From contig JABSOX010000004.1 of the NCBI GenBank assembly GCA_013215655.1, forward strand, positions 1 to 64,000: a stretch of DNA of 64,000 nt, in the 5' to 3' direction. Under the pieces are notes generated by a model. It was not told the DNA's origin and did not search any database. It saw only the letters and a list, made by a program, of their open reading frames with translations. A program made the translations under genes and the position numbers. This document shows positions 45,530-55,002 of the stretch, piece by piece. The first letter of the stretch is position 1, and the number at the start of each line of letters is the position of its first letter. The DNA is from Colwellia sp. Lineage in GTDB: Bacteria; Pseudomonadota; Gammaproteobacteria; Enterobacterales; Alteromonadaceae.

Positions 45530-47608
45530 TTAACGCCCGTAACGCTGATGCCACTCATTCAGCCATATTTCTAACTCGTCGGGCACTACGCCATTATTAA
45601 TAACGGCTCCTTGGGCATATTCACCGCCCATAGTAGAAAATATTTTTTCGATAGCTTGATTATTTATCCCTGTACCAATAAGTGGCAATTTCATTGTTCT
45701 TGTTAAGTTAACTAAGGCATTAACAATGGCCTTATCAGCATGATTAGTACTACTTTCACCTAAGTGACTACAATCTATTTTGATCTGATTAATGGCAACT
45801 TTTCGTAAATACCTTAGTGACTCATAACTACCCGAAAAGTCGGCAATAGCGATGCTAATTTTCAGGGACCTGAGCTGATCAATAATCATTTTTGCTCGAT
45901 GACTTGCAGATAAAACAATATCTTCTGTTAATTCAATGATTAATGAACCTCCAGATATACCATAACCTTCAATTTGTTTTTCAATAAAACTAACTAAATC
46001 AGGCTCTAACAAATATTGGCTCAGTAATTTAATTGATATTGATTGTTGCTCCCCTAGCTTATTTAAACTCTCTAAAAGTTGGAATGCTTGTTTAATCATT
46101 TGTTTGGTCAATAAATAAATTTCACCGCTATATTCTGCAGTTTCAACAAATTGATGCAGTTCAAGCGGCGAGTTATTTTTCTTATACCAATGCACTTTAA
46201 GTTCAAAACCAGTAATTTTTCTAGTCGATAAAGCCACTTGTGGCTGTAGGAACCAACGTAAGTTTTCATCGACAATGTCTTGTTTTAAACTTTCCATTTC
46301 TCGTAGATGTTGTTCGGTATATAACACCGATTCATTATCAAAATAGCACAGCCTTTGTTGGTTGTTTTCCGCTTCTAATAAAGCATCTTCAGCATGGGAA
46401 ATAACCTCAGCAATGCTTTCACCATGTTCGTCAACAAAGGCAATACCAAAAGCTAATTCAAAATTAAGTGAAAAGCTTTTAAAGCTCAAAGCATCGGGTA
46501 CCGCTTTAGAAAACTGCTGACATAGATCATCAATAATGACACGTTCAGGGTGATGGCTAGCATTAACATCTAATACCACCATAAAATGTAGACCTTGCAA
46601 ACGAGCGATACGTATTGGTGTTTCAGCTAAATTAAAATTGATCAGTTCCATTTTACTTATCGCTTCTTTTTGTAAGCAATATGCAAGCTGCAATAATAAT
46701 ATATCTGAATTCTTATGTCCTAAAACACTATTAACCTGTTGAAAATTAATAGGTTTAAAAACAATAACAACATAACGTAAATCGTTACTTACCTTGAGAG
46801 TGCTTTCGATATTATTTAACGCTTGTTGATAAGTCGGTAAATTGGTCGCGGGATCACTTGGATAAGCCATTGTTGGCGTAATAACCGTATTACTTTTATT
46901 TTCTATTTTTGACGACAAAACTTGCACCACTAACCAGCAGCCGTTGATCATTGCAATTAAGTAGCAAGCAACAGCGCTAATCACTAAGAAGTTAACGTTT
47001 AGTTTACTGTTTACCCATAAATACAAGGTTACAATAAAATAAGCGGTTATTAACCACTGTACAATCAATCGACCAGCAAAGCCTTTGTCATAAACAAAAG
47101 CTTGTTGAATATGTACAGTTGCTAATATCATCATTAAAACACTCACTGCACCCCATAAAGTATATGCATCGATATTAGGGACAAACCACAATATACCTAA
47201 ATATAAGACGGCACATGTACCAACAACGATATGTGTAATAAAAAAAAGTTTGCCCTCTTTTTTTGCATAGCTCAATAAAGGCCAGTAGAACAATAGACAT
47301 AAAAAGATCATTGCTAATGACATTAATATGATAATTTGATTGGTAGTTAAATACGCTACCGCATAAAATATTGCTAATAAATTAACAGTTAATGATGCAG
47401 GAAAACGCCAAGTTATCAGCTTATTAGGTGTTATTAGCGCAATAATAACTAACAGCGTTAAGCTTAACCCAAGAATAAAGGCAATATTAAATTCAACAAA
47501 AGAAAAAGTAGCAGGAGCAGAGAAGGCAGAGCATGAAAACAAACTAAGTAATAGATAAACTAAGCTAAAACGACTATGAGAAAAAAAGTGCCTACAAAAA
47601 CGAATCAT
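45530..47608 (-). CDS. Membrane protein with degenerate GGDEF and EAL domains
   Basis: A 692-residue protein with a signal-like start and about seven membrane spans (residues 1-235). A GGDEF-like domain (about 260-415) has lost the GGDEF signature (no GG[D/E]EF at the active-site turn). The EAL-like domain (about 430-685) shows ELKVHW in place of E-A-L-x-R-W, and ADFSGSYESL where DDFGTGYSSL is expected, losing metal-binding Asp residues. It is therefore probably catalytically inactive and might bind c-di-GMP or another partner. It is convergent with rraA (23-bp gap). Confidence 0.85.
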   Translation of the reverse strand: MIRFCRHFFSHSRFSLVYLLLSLFSCSAFSAPATFSFVEFNIAFILGLSLTLLVIIALITPNKLITWRFPASLTVNLLAIFYAVAYLTTNQIIILMSLAMIFLCLLFYWPLLSYAKKEGKLFFITHIVVGTCAVLYLGILWFVPNIDAYTLWGAVSVLMMILATVHIQQAFVYDKGFAGRLIVQWLITAYFIVTLYLWVNSKLNVNFLVISAVACYLIAMINGCWLVVQVLSSKIENKSNTVITPTMAYPSDPATNLPTYQQALNNIESTLKVSNDLRYVVIVFKPINFQQVNSVLGHKNSDILLLQLAYCLQKEAISKMELINFNLAETPIRIARLQGLHFMVVLDVNASHHPERVIIDDLCQQFSKAVPDALSFKSFSLNFELAFGIAFVDEHGESIAEVISHAEDALLEAENNQQRLCYFDNESVLYTEQHLREMESLKQDIVDENLRWFLQPQVALSTRKITGFELKVHWYKKNNSPLELHQFVETAEYSGEIYLLTKQMIKQAFQLLESLNKLGEQQSISIKLLSQYLLEPDLVSFIEKQIEGYGISGGSLIIELTEDIVLSASHRAKMIIDQLRSLKISIAIADFSGSYESLRYLRKVAINQIKIDCSHLGESSTNHADKAIVNALVNLTRTMKLPLIGTGINNQAIEKIFSTMGGEYAQGAVINNGVVPDELEIWLNEWHQRYGR

Positions 47609-47679
47609 GATTAACCTTAATGCGATGCACAGCGGTTGCTGATGTTCTTAAGATTAATCAATAGAGGGGCATTTGTACA

Positions 47680-48933
47680 TCAAATAACTTGTTTGCCAGC
47701 TTTAAACAATCCAACTAAAGGATTAACACCAAACTGATAACAAAGTTCTGCGGGCTGTTCAATATTCCACATCGCAATATCGGCATCAAAACCAAGTGTT
47801 AATTGTCCTTTTTGCTCCGCTAAACCAAGTGCTTTGGCACCATGGCACGTTACACCAGCAAGTGCCTCGCTAGGTGTTAAACGAAAAAGTGTACACGCCA
47901 TGTTTAACATTAGTTGGATATTATTAATCGGTGACGAACCCGGGTTAGCATCGGTGGCAATAGCCATTGGCACTTGATATTTACGTAATAAGTCTATTGG
48001 CGGTAATTGCGTTTCACGTAAAAAGTAGAAAGCTCCCGGTAATAATACAGCGGTCATATCAGCGGCGTTCATTGCTTTGATACCAGCTTCATCTAAAAAT
48101 TCGATATGATCAGACGACAATGCATTATATTGCGCGGCTAATTCAGTGCCACCAAGATTAGATAACTGCTCAGCATGTATTTTTATTGGTAAACCATGTG
48201 CTTTAGCCGCTGCGAAGACTCTTTTAGTTTGCTCAACGCTAAAACCGATACCTTCACAAAACACATCAACCGCATCGGCTAGGTTTTCTTTTGCCACTTG
48301 CGGGATCATTTCATTGCAAACCAAATCAACATATTCTTCCGGTTTGTCTTTGTATTCAATCGGCAAGGCATGAGCGCCAAGGAAAGTACGCTTAACCGTA
48401 ACAGGTAGTAGTTCAGCTAACTGTCCCGCGACTTTTAACATTTTAATTTCGTTGGTGGTATCAAGACCATAACCCGACTTTATTTCAACACTAGTTACAC
48501 CTTGTTGATGTAATGCGGTTAACCGTGGCAATGCACTGGCTAATAGTTCTTCTTCACTAGCCTTACGCGTAGCTGATACCGTTGAAACAATACCGCCGCC
48601 AGCGTTAGCAATTTCTTGATAACTTTTTCCTTGTAAGCGCATTTCAAATTCATTGGCACGATTACCGCCATAAACAAGGTGAGTATGACAATCAACTAAA
48701 CCCGGCGTTAACCATTGTCCTTTTCCATCAATAAGCTCGAATGCTGACTCTTTATCGCCTACTTCTAATAAAGAGTTAGGTAAATCACTTACTTTACCTA
48801 ACCAAGCAATTTTTCCTTCGCTAATAGCCAAAGCTGCATTTTCTATTACGCCATAACTGTTTGCGCCATCGGTCATCGTTGCTAAATTTACGTTGATGAA
48901 TAAGGTTTGCCAAGCAGAGGAATTAATCGTCAT
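47680..48933 (-). CDS. hutI: Imidazolonepropionase HutI
   Basis: Third enzyme of histidine degradation, hydrolysing 4-imidazolone-5-propionate to N-formimino-L-glutamate. The chain of about 417 residues has the amidohydrolase metal site [10 protein letters not shown], later AEQLSNLGG (His-Ala-Glu) and ATDANPGS (Asp). Length fits the family. The start at 48933 (GGATCTCTT upstream) is preferred over TTG at 48975. It is divergent from hutC-hutH-hutU with two palindromic operators between, so it is likely part of the same regulon. Confidence 0.95.
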   Translation of the reverse strand: MTINSSAWQTLFINVNLATMTDGANSYGVIENAALAISEGKIAWLGKVSDLPNSLLEVGDKESAFELIDGKGQWLTPGLVDCHTHLVYGGNRANEFEMRLQGKSYQEIANAGGGIVSTVSATRKASEEELLASALPRLTALHQQGVTSVEIKSGYGLDTTNEIKMLKVAGQLAELLPVTVKRTFLGAHALPIEYKDKPEEYVDLVCNEMIPQVAKENLADAVDVFCEGIGFSVEQTKRVFAAAKAHGLPIKIHAEQLSNLGGTELAAQYNALSSDHIEFLDEAGIKAMNAADMTAVLLPGAFYFLRETQLPPIDLLRKYQVPMAIATDANPGSSPINNIQLMLNMACTLFRLTPSEALAGVTCHGAKALGLAEQKGQLTLGFDADIAMWNIEQPAELCYQFGVNPLVGLFKAGKQVI

Positions 48934-49063
48934 AAGAGATCCAAAAGTTGAATTTAACGCTATGCTTATTGCCAACTATTTATCAATAATAGTAGTGCAA
49001 AGTAAGCATAGTATCAGGCTACTAATGCCGCCACTCTACCTGATAGCATATAGACAAGCAAGC

Positions 49064-49075
49064 TTGTATATACAA
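49064..49075. promoter_or_regulatory. HutC operator, site 1
   Basis: TTGTATATACAA, a perfect palindrome, preceded by C. It matches the TTGTATATACAA-type sequence bound by HutC in gammaproteobacteria. It lies about 70 bp from hutC, towards hutI, just before a TTGACA -35-like hexamer at 49079-49084. Confidence 0.82.
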
Positions 49076-49103
49076 CTATTGACATCGACCTTAATAAGTG
49101 AGA

Positions 49104-49116
49104 TTGTATATACAAG
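49104..49116. promoter_or_regulatory. HutC operator, site 2
   Basis: TTGTATATACAAG repeats the site 1 palindrome 40 bp further towards hutC, about four helical turns away, and covers the presumed -10 region of the hutC promoter. Repression of both directions is expected from two such sites; relief would come from urocanate, as for known HutC proteins. Confidence 0.82.
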
Positions 49117-49147
49117 TTGAAAAGCAAATAAGCCTAGCGAAATAAAA

Positions 49148-49858
49148 ATGACTCAAGTAAAAACTGCCAAGTTCACTGTGATAAAACAACACATTTGCCA
49201 GAAAATAGAATCGGGCGAATGGCAGCAACATGCAAAAGTGCCTTCTGAAAACGAATTAGCTGAACAGTTTTCAGTAAGCCGAATGACGGCACGCCGCGCA
49301 TTACAAGAATTGACCGAGCAAGGTTTACTTATTCGCTCACAAGGCTCAGGTACTTTTGTCGCTACATTTAAATCGCAATCGTCATTATTAGAAATTCGGA
49401 ACATCGCCGATGAAATTCAAGAACGTGGTCATCAACACCATGCCAAGCAACTGACCTTAAAAGCCGTCGCTGTTAATGAAGAAATTACCATTTTACTGAA
49501 TTTAAAAAGTAGCGAAACCGTATATTACTCTGAAGTGCTGCATTTTGAAAATGATCAACCGATCCAATTGGAACAACGTTATGTAAACAGCGTGTTAGTT
49601 AAAAATTATTTAACACAAGACTTCACCAAAATAACACCACATGAATACTTATCAAGTGAAGCACCGTTAACCGAAGCAACCCATGAAATCGAAGCAGTAT
49701 TGGCAGACAAAAATATTTGCCAATTACTCAATATAGAAACATCAAGCCCTTGCTTACAAGTAAAACGTCGTACTTGGTCAAGTAAAGGAGTGGTCAGTTT
49801 AGCGATATTAACCTCACCGGGAAATAAATATCGTTTAGGAAGCCATTTAATTTTTTAA
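49148..49858 (+). CDS. hutC: Histidine utilization repressor HutC (GntR family)
   Basis: A 236-residue GntR/HutC regulator. Winged helix at about residues 5-70 (ENELAEQFSVSRMTARRALQELTEQGLLIRSQGSGTFVA) and a UTRA effector domain at about 90-230. Known HutC proteins are released from DNA by urocanate. Its own promoter region carries two operator copies, which fits autoregulation. hutH starts 15 bp downstream. Confidence 0.94.
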   Translation: MTQVKTAKFTVIKQHICQKIESGEWQQHAKVPSENELAEQFSVSRMTARRALQELTEQGLLIRSQGSGTFVATFKSQSSLLEIRNIADEIQERGHQHHAKQLTLKAVAVNEEITILLNLKSSETVYYSEVLHFENDQPIQLEQRYVNSVLVKNYLTQDFTKITPHEYLSSEAPLTEATHEIEAVLADKNICQLLNIETSSPCLQVKRRTWSSKGVVSLAILTSPGNKYRLGSHLIF

Positions 49859-49873
49859 TTTAGGAGCATTAAT

Positions 49874-51367
49874 ATGACATTTAAATATGGTATCGACCGT
49901 CTAGATCTTGATATTGTAAATGGTATTGCCAACGGCAGTATCAAAGCTGAACTTTGCCAAGAGGCTTTAGATAAAATTAATACAAGCCGTCAAAGAGTTG
50001 AGAAAATGGCTGCTTCTGATAAAGCGGTATACGGTATTAATACCGGCTTTGGCCCATTGTGCGATACACAAATTTCACCTGAAGATACTAATTTATTACA
50101 AAAAAACCTACTTATCACCCATGCCGTAGGTGTTGGTGAGCCAATCGCTAAAGCTATTTCAAAGCTAATGTTGATCACTAAGGTACATGCTTTAAGTCAA
50201 GGCTTTTCAGGTATTCGCCTTGAAGTGATAGAACGCATGTTGACCTTTCTCAAACTTGATTTGATCCCCGTTGTACCGGAGCAAGGTTCAGTAGGCGCAT
50301 CAGGTGATTTAGCTCCACTTTCTCACTTATTCTTACCATTACTTGGTGAAGGTGAATTTTGGCAGGATGGAAAAATAGTCGTCGCAGCACCGATACTTCG
50401 CGAACATGGTTTGGAAATTATGGACCTGCACGCAAAAGAAGGCTTGGCGTTAATTAATGGCACACAATTCATTTTATCGCACGCTATCACAGCGTTAACT
50501 AAAATGCGTTACTTATTAGACCTAGCTGATATGACGGGTGCGATGAGTATCGAAGGTATGCAAGGCAGCGAATCTCCATTTCGAGACGAGCTACATCAAA
50601 CACGTGCATTTAAAGGTAACCTTGTCGTTGCAGCACGTATGAGAAATTTCTTTAAAAACTCAGAAAACATGTCATCTCATACCAACTGTGACCGTGTTCA
50701 AGACCCTTATTCGTTAAGATGTATTCCACAAGTGCATGGCGCATCACGTAATGCCTATTATCACTTAGAAGAGTTAGTTGAAATTGAAATGAACTCTGTA
50801 ACGGATAACCCAATTGTTATCAGTAGCGAAGAAGCAATTTCAGGTGGTAATTTCCATGGTCAACCACTGGCTATGGTGCTTGATTATGTGTCGATTGCAG
50901 CATCAGAATTGGGCAATATTTCAGATCGCCGTTGTTACTTACTTTTAGAAGGTATACACGGTTTACCGAGATTATTGACTTCTGCCGGAGGCCTAAATTC
51001 AGGCATGATGATCCCGCAATATACAACAGCTTCACTGGTCACAGAAAACAAATCTCTTTGTTTCCCTCCATCTGCTGATAGTGTGCCTACCTCTATGGGT
51101 CAAGAAGATCATGTATCTATGGGCAGCATTTCTGGCAGACAATTAAATCAAATCTTAGGTAACCTGGAAAAAATACTGGCTATCGAGTTAATGTATGCGG
51201 CACAAGCAATCGAATTTAGACGCCCGAATAAGTGCTCAGATATTATCGAACTTAACTTCCAAGTGATCAGAGCAAAAGTAGCTAAGCTTGAAGAAGACAG
51301 ACTATTAAAACCTGACATTGATGCCATGATCACATTAGTTAAAACACAAGCGTTTACGGTTAAATAA
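49874..51367 (+). CDS. hutH: Histidine ammonia-lyase HutH
   Basis: First enzyme of histidine degradation, converting L-histidine to urocanate and ammonia. The 497-residue chain contains the MIO prosthetic group precursor Ala-Ser-Gly at residues 142-144 (SVGASGDLAPLSH). Other family signatures: the substrate region YGINTGFGPL, EGMQGSESPFRDE, and NSGMMIPQYTTASLVTENK. Length is slightly below the 509 of P. putida. It is translated 15 bp after hutC and 11 bp before hutU. Confidence 0.96.
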   Translation: MTFKYGIDRLDLDIVNGIANGSIKAELCQEALDKINTSRQRVEKMAASDKAVYGINTGFGPLCDTQISPEDTNLLQKNLLITHAVGVGEPIAKAISKLMLITKVHALSQGFSGIRLEVIERMLTFLKLDLIPVVPEQGSVGASGDLAPLSHLFLPLLGEGEFWQDGKIVVAAPILREHGLEIMDLHAKEGLALINGTQFILSHAITALTKMRYLLDLADMTGAMSIEGMQGSESPFRDELHQTRAFKGNLVVAARMRNFFKNSENMSSHTNCDRVQDPYSLRCIPQVHGASRNAYYHLEELVEIEMNSVTDNPIVISSEEAISGGNFHGQPLAMVLDYVSIAASELGNISDRRCYLLLEGIHGLPRLLTSAGGLNSGMMIPQYTTASLVTENKSLCFPPSADSVPTSMGQEDHVSMGSISGRQLNQILGNLEKILAIELMYAAQAIEFRRPNKCSDIIELNFQVIRAKVAKLEEDRLLKPDIDAMITLVKTQAFTVK

Positions 51368-51378
51368 GGGCTATTCCT

Positions 51379-53421
51379 ATGACAACAACGATGAATTTTC
51401 AAGACCTAACGCTTTTTAAAGAGAGTATAAAGCAAGGTATTCCAAGCGTATTGCCACAAGCTAAGCCTTACCCTGCTGATGCCAACCGCGCCCCTAAACG
51501 TAAAGACATTCTAACCGTAGAAGAAAAACAATTAGCCGTAAGAAACGCCTTACGTTACTTCCCAAAAGAATGGCACCAAGAATTAGCAACTGAATTTGCG
51601 CAAGAATTAAAAGATTTCGGCCGAATTTACATGTATCGCTTTAAGCCAAGCTACCACATGAAATCCCGCTCTATTTCTGACTACCCTGCAAAATGTCAGC
51701 AAGCTGCCGCGATTATGTTAATGGTCGAAAATAACTTAGACCCTGCAGTTGCACAGCATCCTGAAGAACTAATTACTTATGGCGGCAACGGTGCTGTGTT
51801 CCAAAACTGGGCGCAATACTTATTAACAATGAAGTATTTAAGTGAGATGGAAAGCGATCAGACCTTACATTTATACTCTGGCCACCCGATGGGTTTATTT
51901 CCATCATCACAAGATGCCCCACGTGTTGTTGTTACCAACGGTATGATGATCCCTAATTACTCTCAACCAGATGACTGGGAAAAATTTAACGCTTTAGGTG
52001 TCACTCAGTATGGCCAAATGACGGCGGGTTCATTTATGTACATTGGTCCGCAAGGCATAGTACATGGCACAACGATTACGGTAATGAACGCTTTTCGTAA
52101 AGTACTAAATAAAGGTCATAATAAAGACGAAAAAACGCAAGGAAAAGTATTCCTGACAGCAGGTTTGGGCGGTATGAGTGGCGCACAACCAAAAGCCGGT
52201 AACATTGCTAACTGTGTAACCGTTTGTGCTGAAGTTAACGCAAGCGCTGCAACTAAGCGCCATCAACAAGGTTGGGTTGACGAATTAATTGATAACATGG
52301 ATGAACTGGTTGCACGCGTGAAAGTAGCACAAGCAAATGAAGAAGTGGTATCGATTGCATACATAGGTAATATCGTTGATGTATGGGAAAGTTTCTATGA
52401 AAAAGAAGTTTTCATTCACCTAGGCTCAGACCAAACATCACTTCACAACCCTTGGTCAGGCGGTTATTACCCTGTTGATATTAGCTACGAAGAATCAAAC
52501 CGTTTGATTCGTGAAGAACCGGAATTATTCAAAGAAAAAGTGCAAGCAACATTAAAGCGTCATGCTGATGCCATTAATAAGCACACCGCACGAGGTACTT
52601 ACTTCTTCGATTACGGTAACGCTTTTTTACTAGAAGCTTCACGCGCCGGTGGCGATGTGATGGCGGAAAATGGCATTGATTTTAAATACCCATCATACGT
52701 TCAAGATATCTTAGGACCAATGTGTTTTGACTATGGTTTTGGACCATTTCGTTGGGTTTGTGCTTCAGGTATGCCTGAAGATTTAGACAAAACTGACACC
52801 ATCGCAGCAAGCGTGCTTAAAAAGATCATGCTAGAGTCACCTGAAGAGATTCAGCAACAAATGCAAGACAACATCACTTGGATTGAAGACGCTAAGCAAA
52901 ACAACTTGGTTGTTGGCTCACAAGCCCGAATTCTTTATGCCGACGCACAAGGCAGAATGGAAATTGCTAAAGCCTTTAATGATGCCATTAATAGTGGTGA
53001 AATTGGCCCTATCGTACTAGGTCGTGATCACCATGATGTAAGTGGCACAGATTCACCATACCGTGAAACGTCTAATATTTATGATGGGAGCCGATTTACA
53101 GCTGATATGGCGATTCACAATGTTATTGGTGACAGTTTCCGTGGCGCGACTTGGGTTTCAATCCATAATGGCGGCGGCGTAGGCTGGGGTGAAGTCGTTA
53201 ACGGCGGTTTCGGTATGTTGCTTGATGGCTCAGAAGATGCTGAACGTAAACTAAAATCAATGTTACTGTTTGATGTAAACAATGGCATTGCACGCCGCAG
53301 TTGGGCACGTAATGAAGAAGCAAACTTCGCGATTAAACGAGAAATGGCACGCACACCTAAGCTTAAAGTCACCTTAGCAAACTTAGTTGAAGATGATATT
53401 TTAAATAACTTATCGCTGTAA
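51379..53421 (+). CDS. hutU: Urocanate hydratase HutU (long form)
   Basis: Second enzyme of histidine degradation: urocanate plus water to imidazolonepropionate, with tightly bound NAD. The 680-residue chain includes the NAD-binding and active-site regions (GKVFLTAGLGGMSGAQPKAG, LGSDQTSLHNPWSGGYYP, YGNAFLLEASRAGG, GPIVLGRDHHDVSGTDSPYRET). It is longer than the common bacterial form (about 555) and similar to the long type found in animals and some bacteria (about 670): an N-terminal extension of about 90 residues precedes the first strand. Last gene of the hut operon, ending at a strong terminator. Confidence 0.95.
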   Translation: MTTTMNFQDLTLFKESIKQGIPSVLPQAKPYPADANRAPKRKDILTVEEKQLAVRNALRYFPKEWHQELATEFAQELKDFGRIYMYRFKPSYHMKSRSISDYPAKCQQAAAIMLMVENNLDPAVAQHPEELITYGGNGAVFQNWAQYLLTMKYLSEMESDQTLHLYSGHPMGLFPSSQDAPRVVVTNGMMIPNYSQPDDWEKFNALGVTQYGQMTAGSFMYIGPQGIVHGTTITVMNAFRKVLNKGHNKDEKTQGKVFLTAGLGGMSGAQPKAGNIANCVTVCAEVNASAATKRHQQGWVDELIDNMDELVARVKVAQANEEVVSIAYIGNIVDVWESFYEKEVFIHLGSDQTSLHNPWSGGYYPVDISYEESNRLIREEPELFKEKVQATLKRHADAINKHTARGTYFFDYGNAFLLEASRAGGDVMAENGIDFKYPSYVQDILGPMCFDYGFGPFRWVCASGMPEDLDKTDTIAASVLKKIMLESPEEIQQQMQDNITWIEDAKQNNLVVGSQARILYADAQGRMEIAKAFNDAINSGEIGPIVLGRDHHDVSGTDSPYRETSNIYDGSRFTADMAIHNVIGDSFRGATWVSIHNGGGVGWGEVVNGGFGMLLDGSEDAERKLKSMLLFDVNNGIARRSWARNEEANFAIKREMARTPKLKVTLANLVEDDILNNLSL

Positions 53422-53467
53422 GGTGCTAGCACTTCATTAAGCGATAAGCTTCATTCCCACAATATTG

Positions 53468-53493
53468 AAAAGCCGGCACCAGCCGGCTTTTTT
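53468..53493 (+). terminator. hut operon terminator
   Basis: AAAAGCCGGC-ACCA-GCCGGCTTTTTT is a GC-rich hairpin with a T-run, 47 bp past the hutU stop. Downstream, TGTACAGGATGTA resembles the TACATCCTGTACA element of the tandem repeat at 34855-35110. The rest of the 53422-53734 gap shows nothing else. Confidence 0.9.
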
Positions 53494-53734
53494 ATGTACA
53501 GGATGTAAAGTATTACGCAATCACATGAATGTGAAAGAGCGTTTATGTATACGACTGAATTAATACTTCCGCGCATGTCGATAACAAGGAACGACGATAA
53601 CGCCTCTACAAACCAATAAATACATAACTTGTCGCAAAGATGACGCTATAATGACGTAAGGCTTTTCTCGCTAATATTTGTTTTATTATTCATATTCCAC
53701 CTTGAAATATGAAGTAACCTTTTTGGAGTATTGT

Positions 53735-54454
53735 TTGCAAAACCATCAATTGCACAAACTAAGCCCTAACTTATCCCCTGAGCGTGTTAAATATTTTCGT
53801 AAAGACAATGGTTGGTCACAAGAATTATTGGCAAAAGCTGCTGGTTTAAGCTTGCGAACTATCCAGCGTGCGGAAAAAGATGGTAATAGCTCAGTGGAAA
53901 CACAATTAGCGTTAGCGGCTGCATTTGATATATCGCCAAAGGAGCTATTTCCTGTTTCATCAAACCCTGATGTTAATTGGAAAAGGAAAAATATTATGCA
54001 AAGTTTTTTAGCGTTGTTGGTCGTTAGTGGAGCCGTGATATTGTTGGCACTACTTGCCGGTGGTATATCTATGTTCGTAGATGCGGCAAGTATTTTATTC
54101 ATTTTATTCTTTATGTATGCTGCTACCGTTATCGCTTTTGGTTCTTCTGGGCTTATCAAATCTTTAAAAGGACTCAGTTACTTGTTTGCTACCGATATAT
54201 CTCCAACACCTGCAACAGAATTTCTTTCACTCATATTTAAAAAACAAATATTTTTTATTTATGGTGCTGCTTTTATTGGTTTATTACTTGGAAGCATTGC
54301 TATTCACACAAATGTTGCTGAGACGATTATATTTCACCGAGCTTATGCGGTAAATTTATTAGTTCTGTTATATGCAGCAATATTTGCTGAAGGAATCCTT
54401 CGTCCTCTTTCAACTAAACTAGAACATCGATATTTAGCCGCTAAATTCGATTAA
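53735..54454 (+). CDS. XRE-family regulator with membrane-spanning C-terminus
   Basis: About 239 residues from the TTG at 53735, chosen because GGAG lies 6 bp upstream and no ATG occurs before the helix-turn-helix. The XRE/Cro-type domain is at the N-terminus (YFRKDNGWSQELLAKAAGLSLRTIQRAEKDG). Four or five membrane spans follow from about residue 90 (FLALLVVSGAVILLALLAGG, FILFFMYAATVIAFGS, FFIYGAAFIGLLLG, LLVLLYAAIFAEGIL). A DNA-binding domain tethered to a multispan membrane domain suggests membrane-sensing. The longer reading to 53678 uses another TTG. Confidence 0.75.
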   Translation: MQNHQLHKLSPNLSPERVKYFRKDNGWSQELLAKAAGLSLRTIQRAEKDGNSSVETQLALAAAFDISPKELFPVSSNPDVNWKRKNIMQSFLALLVVSGAVILLALLAGGISMFVDAASILFILFFMYAATVIAFGSSGLIKSLKGLSYLFATDISPTPATEFLSLIFKKQIFFIYGAAFIGLLLGSIAIHTNVAETIIFHRAYAVNLLVLLYAAIFAEGILRPLSTKLEHRYLAAKFD

Positions 54455-54476
54455 ATAAACTGTCAAAAGAAACTAA

Positions 54477-54503
54477 CAAGTTCAACATAATATGTTGAAC
54501 TTG
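54477..54503. terminator. Perfect palindrome between convergent genes
   Basis: CAAGTTCAACATA and TATGTTGAACTTG are exact inverted repeats around one A. It lies between the convergent XRE and nfeD genes. There is no T-run, so it may be a bidirectional terminator or a protein-binding site. Confidence 0.6.
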
Positions 54504-54518
54504 CTCACTTCACTTATA

Positions 54519-54998
54519 CTATAAAGGCTTTACCAACATAACATTTCCTTCTACACCGACGATAATACAAGAGGTATTGTTTTTTACAGACGGCTCTTCG
54601 CAATCATTTGCTAATCGAGCACTCCAATCAATGCCAGAAAAGCGAATAGTCCCTTTCTCATGAGTAATTTCACTTGAACTAGGCACCTTTTTACCAATCA
54701 TGTCGCTGCTGGTATCAGCTCCGCCGCCGGAGTTTTGAAAGCGCTTAAGCGGCTTCCAAGCAAATAATGTAATGAGTGCAGTTAAAACTCCTACACATAA
54801 AACTTGGCCTTCCCAGCTTGATAATAAGTTTAAATGAATAAGAAGTCCGGTAACGACACTGGCAATAGCAAAAAATAGCAATGGCCCGGTCATTCCAAGC
54901 ACTCCAAGCTCCAGAATAAAGCTAATAGCAGCAATTAAATAAAATAACTGAGCATTGTTTTCAGAAAAATAATTAATAACTTCCATAATATAATCCAT
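54519..54998 (-). CDS. NfeD-like membrane protein
   Basis: A 159-residue NfeD-family protein: three or four membrane segments (about residues 15-90, LFYLIAAISFILELGVLGM) followed by an OB-fold domain (about 100-157, IGKKVPSSSEITHEKGTIRFSGIDWSARL). NfeD proteins partner with SPFH/stomatin proteins; here the SPFH gene qmcA ends 4 bp upstream. The two likely form a membrane microdomain complex, as in E. coli YbbK/YbbL-type pairs. An alternative start is the ATG at 54986. Confidence 0.88.
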   Translation of the reverse strand: MDYIMEVINYFSENNAQLFYLIAAISFILELGVLGMTGPLLFFAIASVVTGLLIHLNLLSSWEGQVLCVGVLTALITLFAWKPLKRFQNSGGGADTSSDMIGKKVPSSSEITHEKGTIRFSGIDWSARLANDCEEPSVKNNTSCIIVGVEGNVMLVKPL

Positions 54999-55002
54999 AA
55001 AA

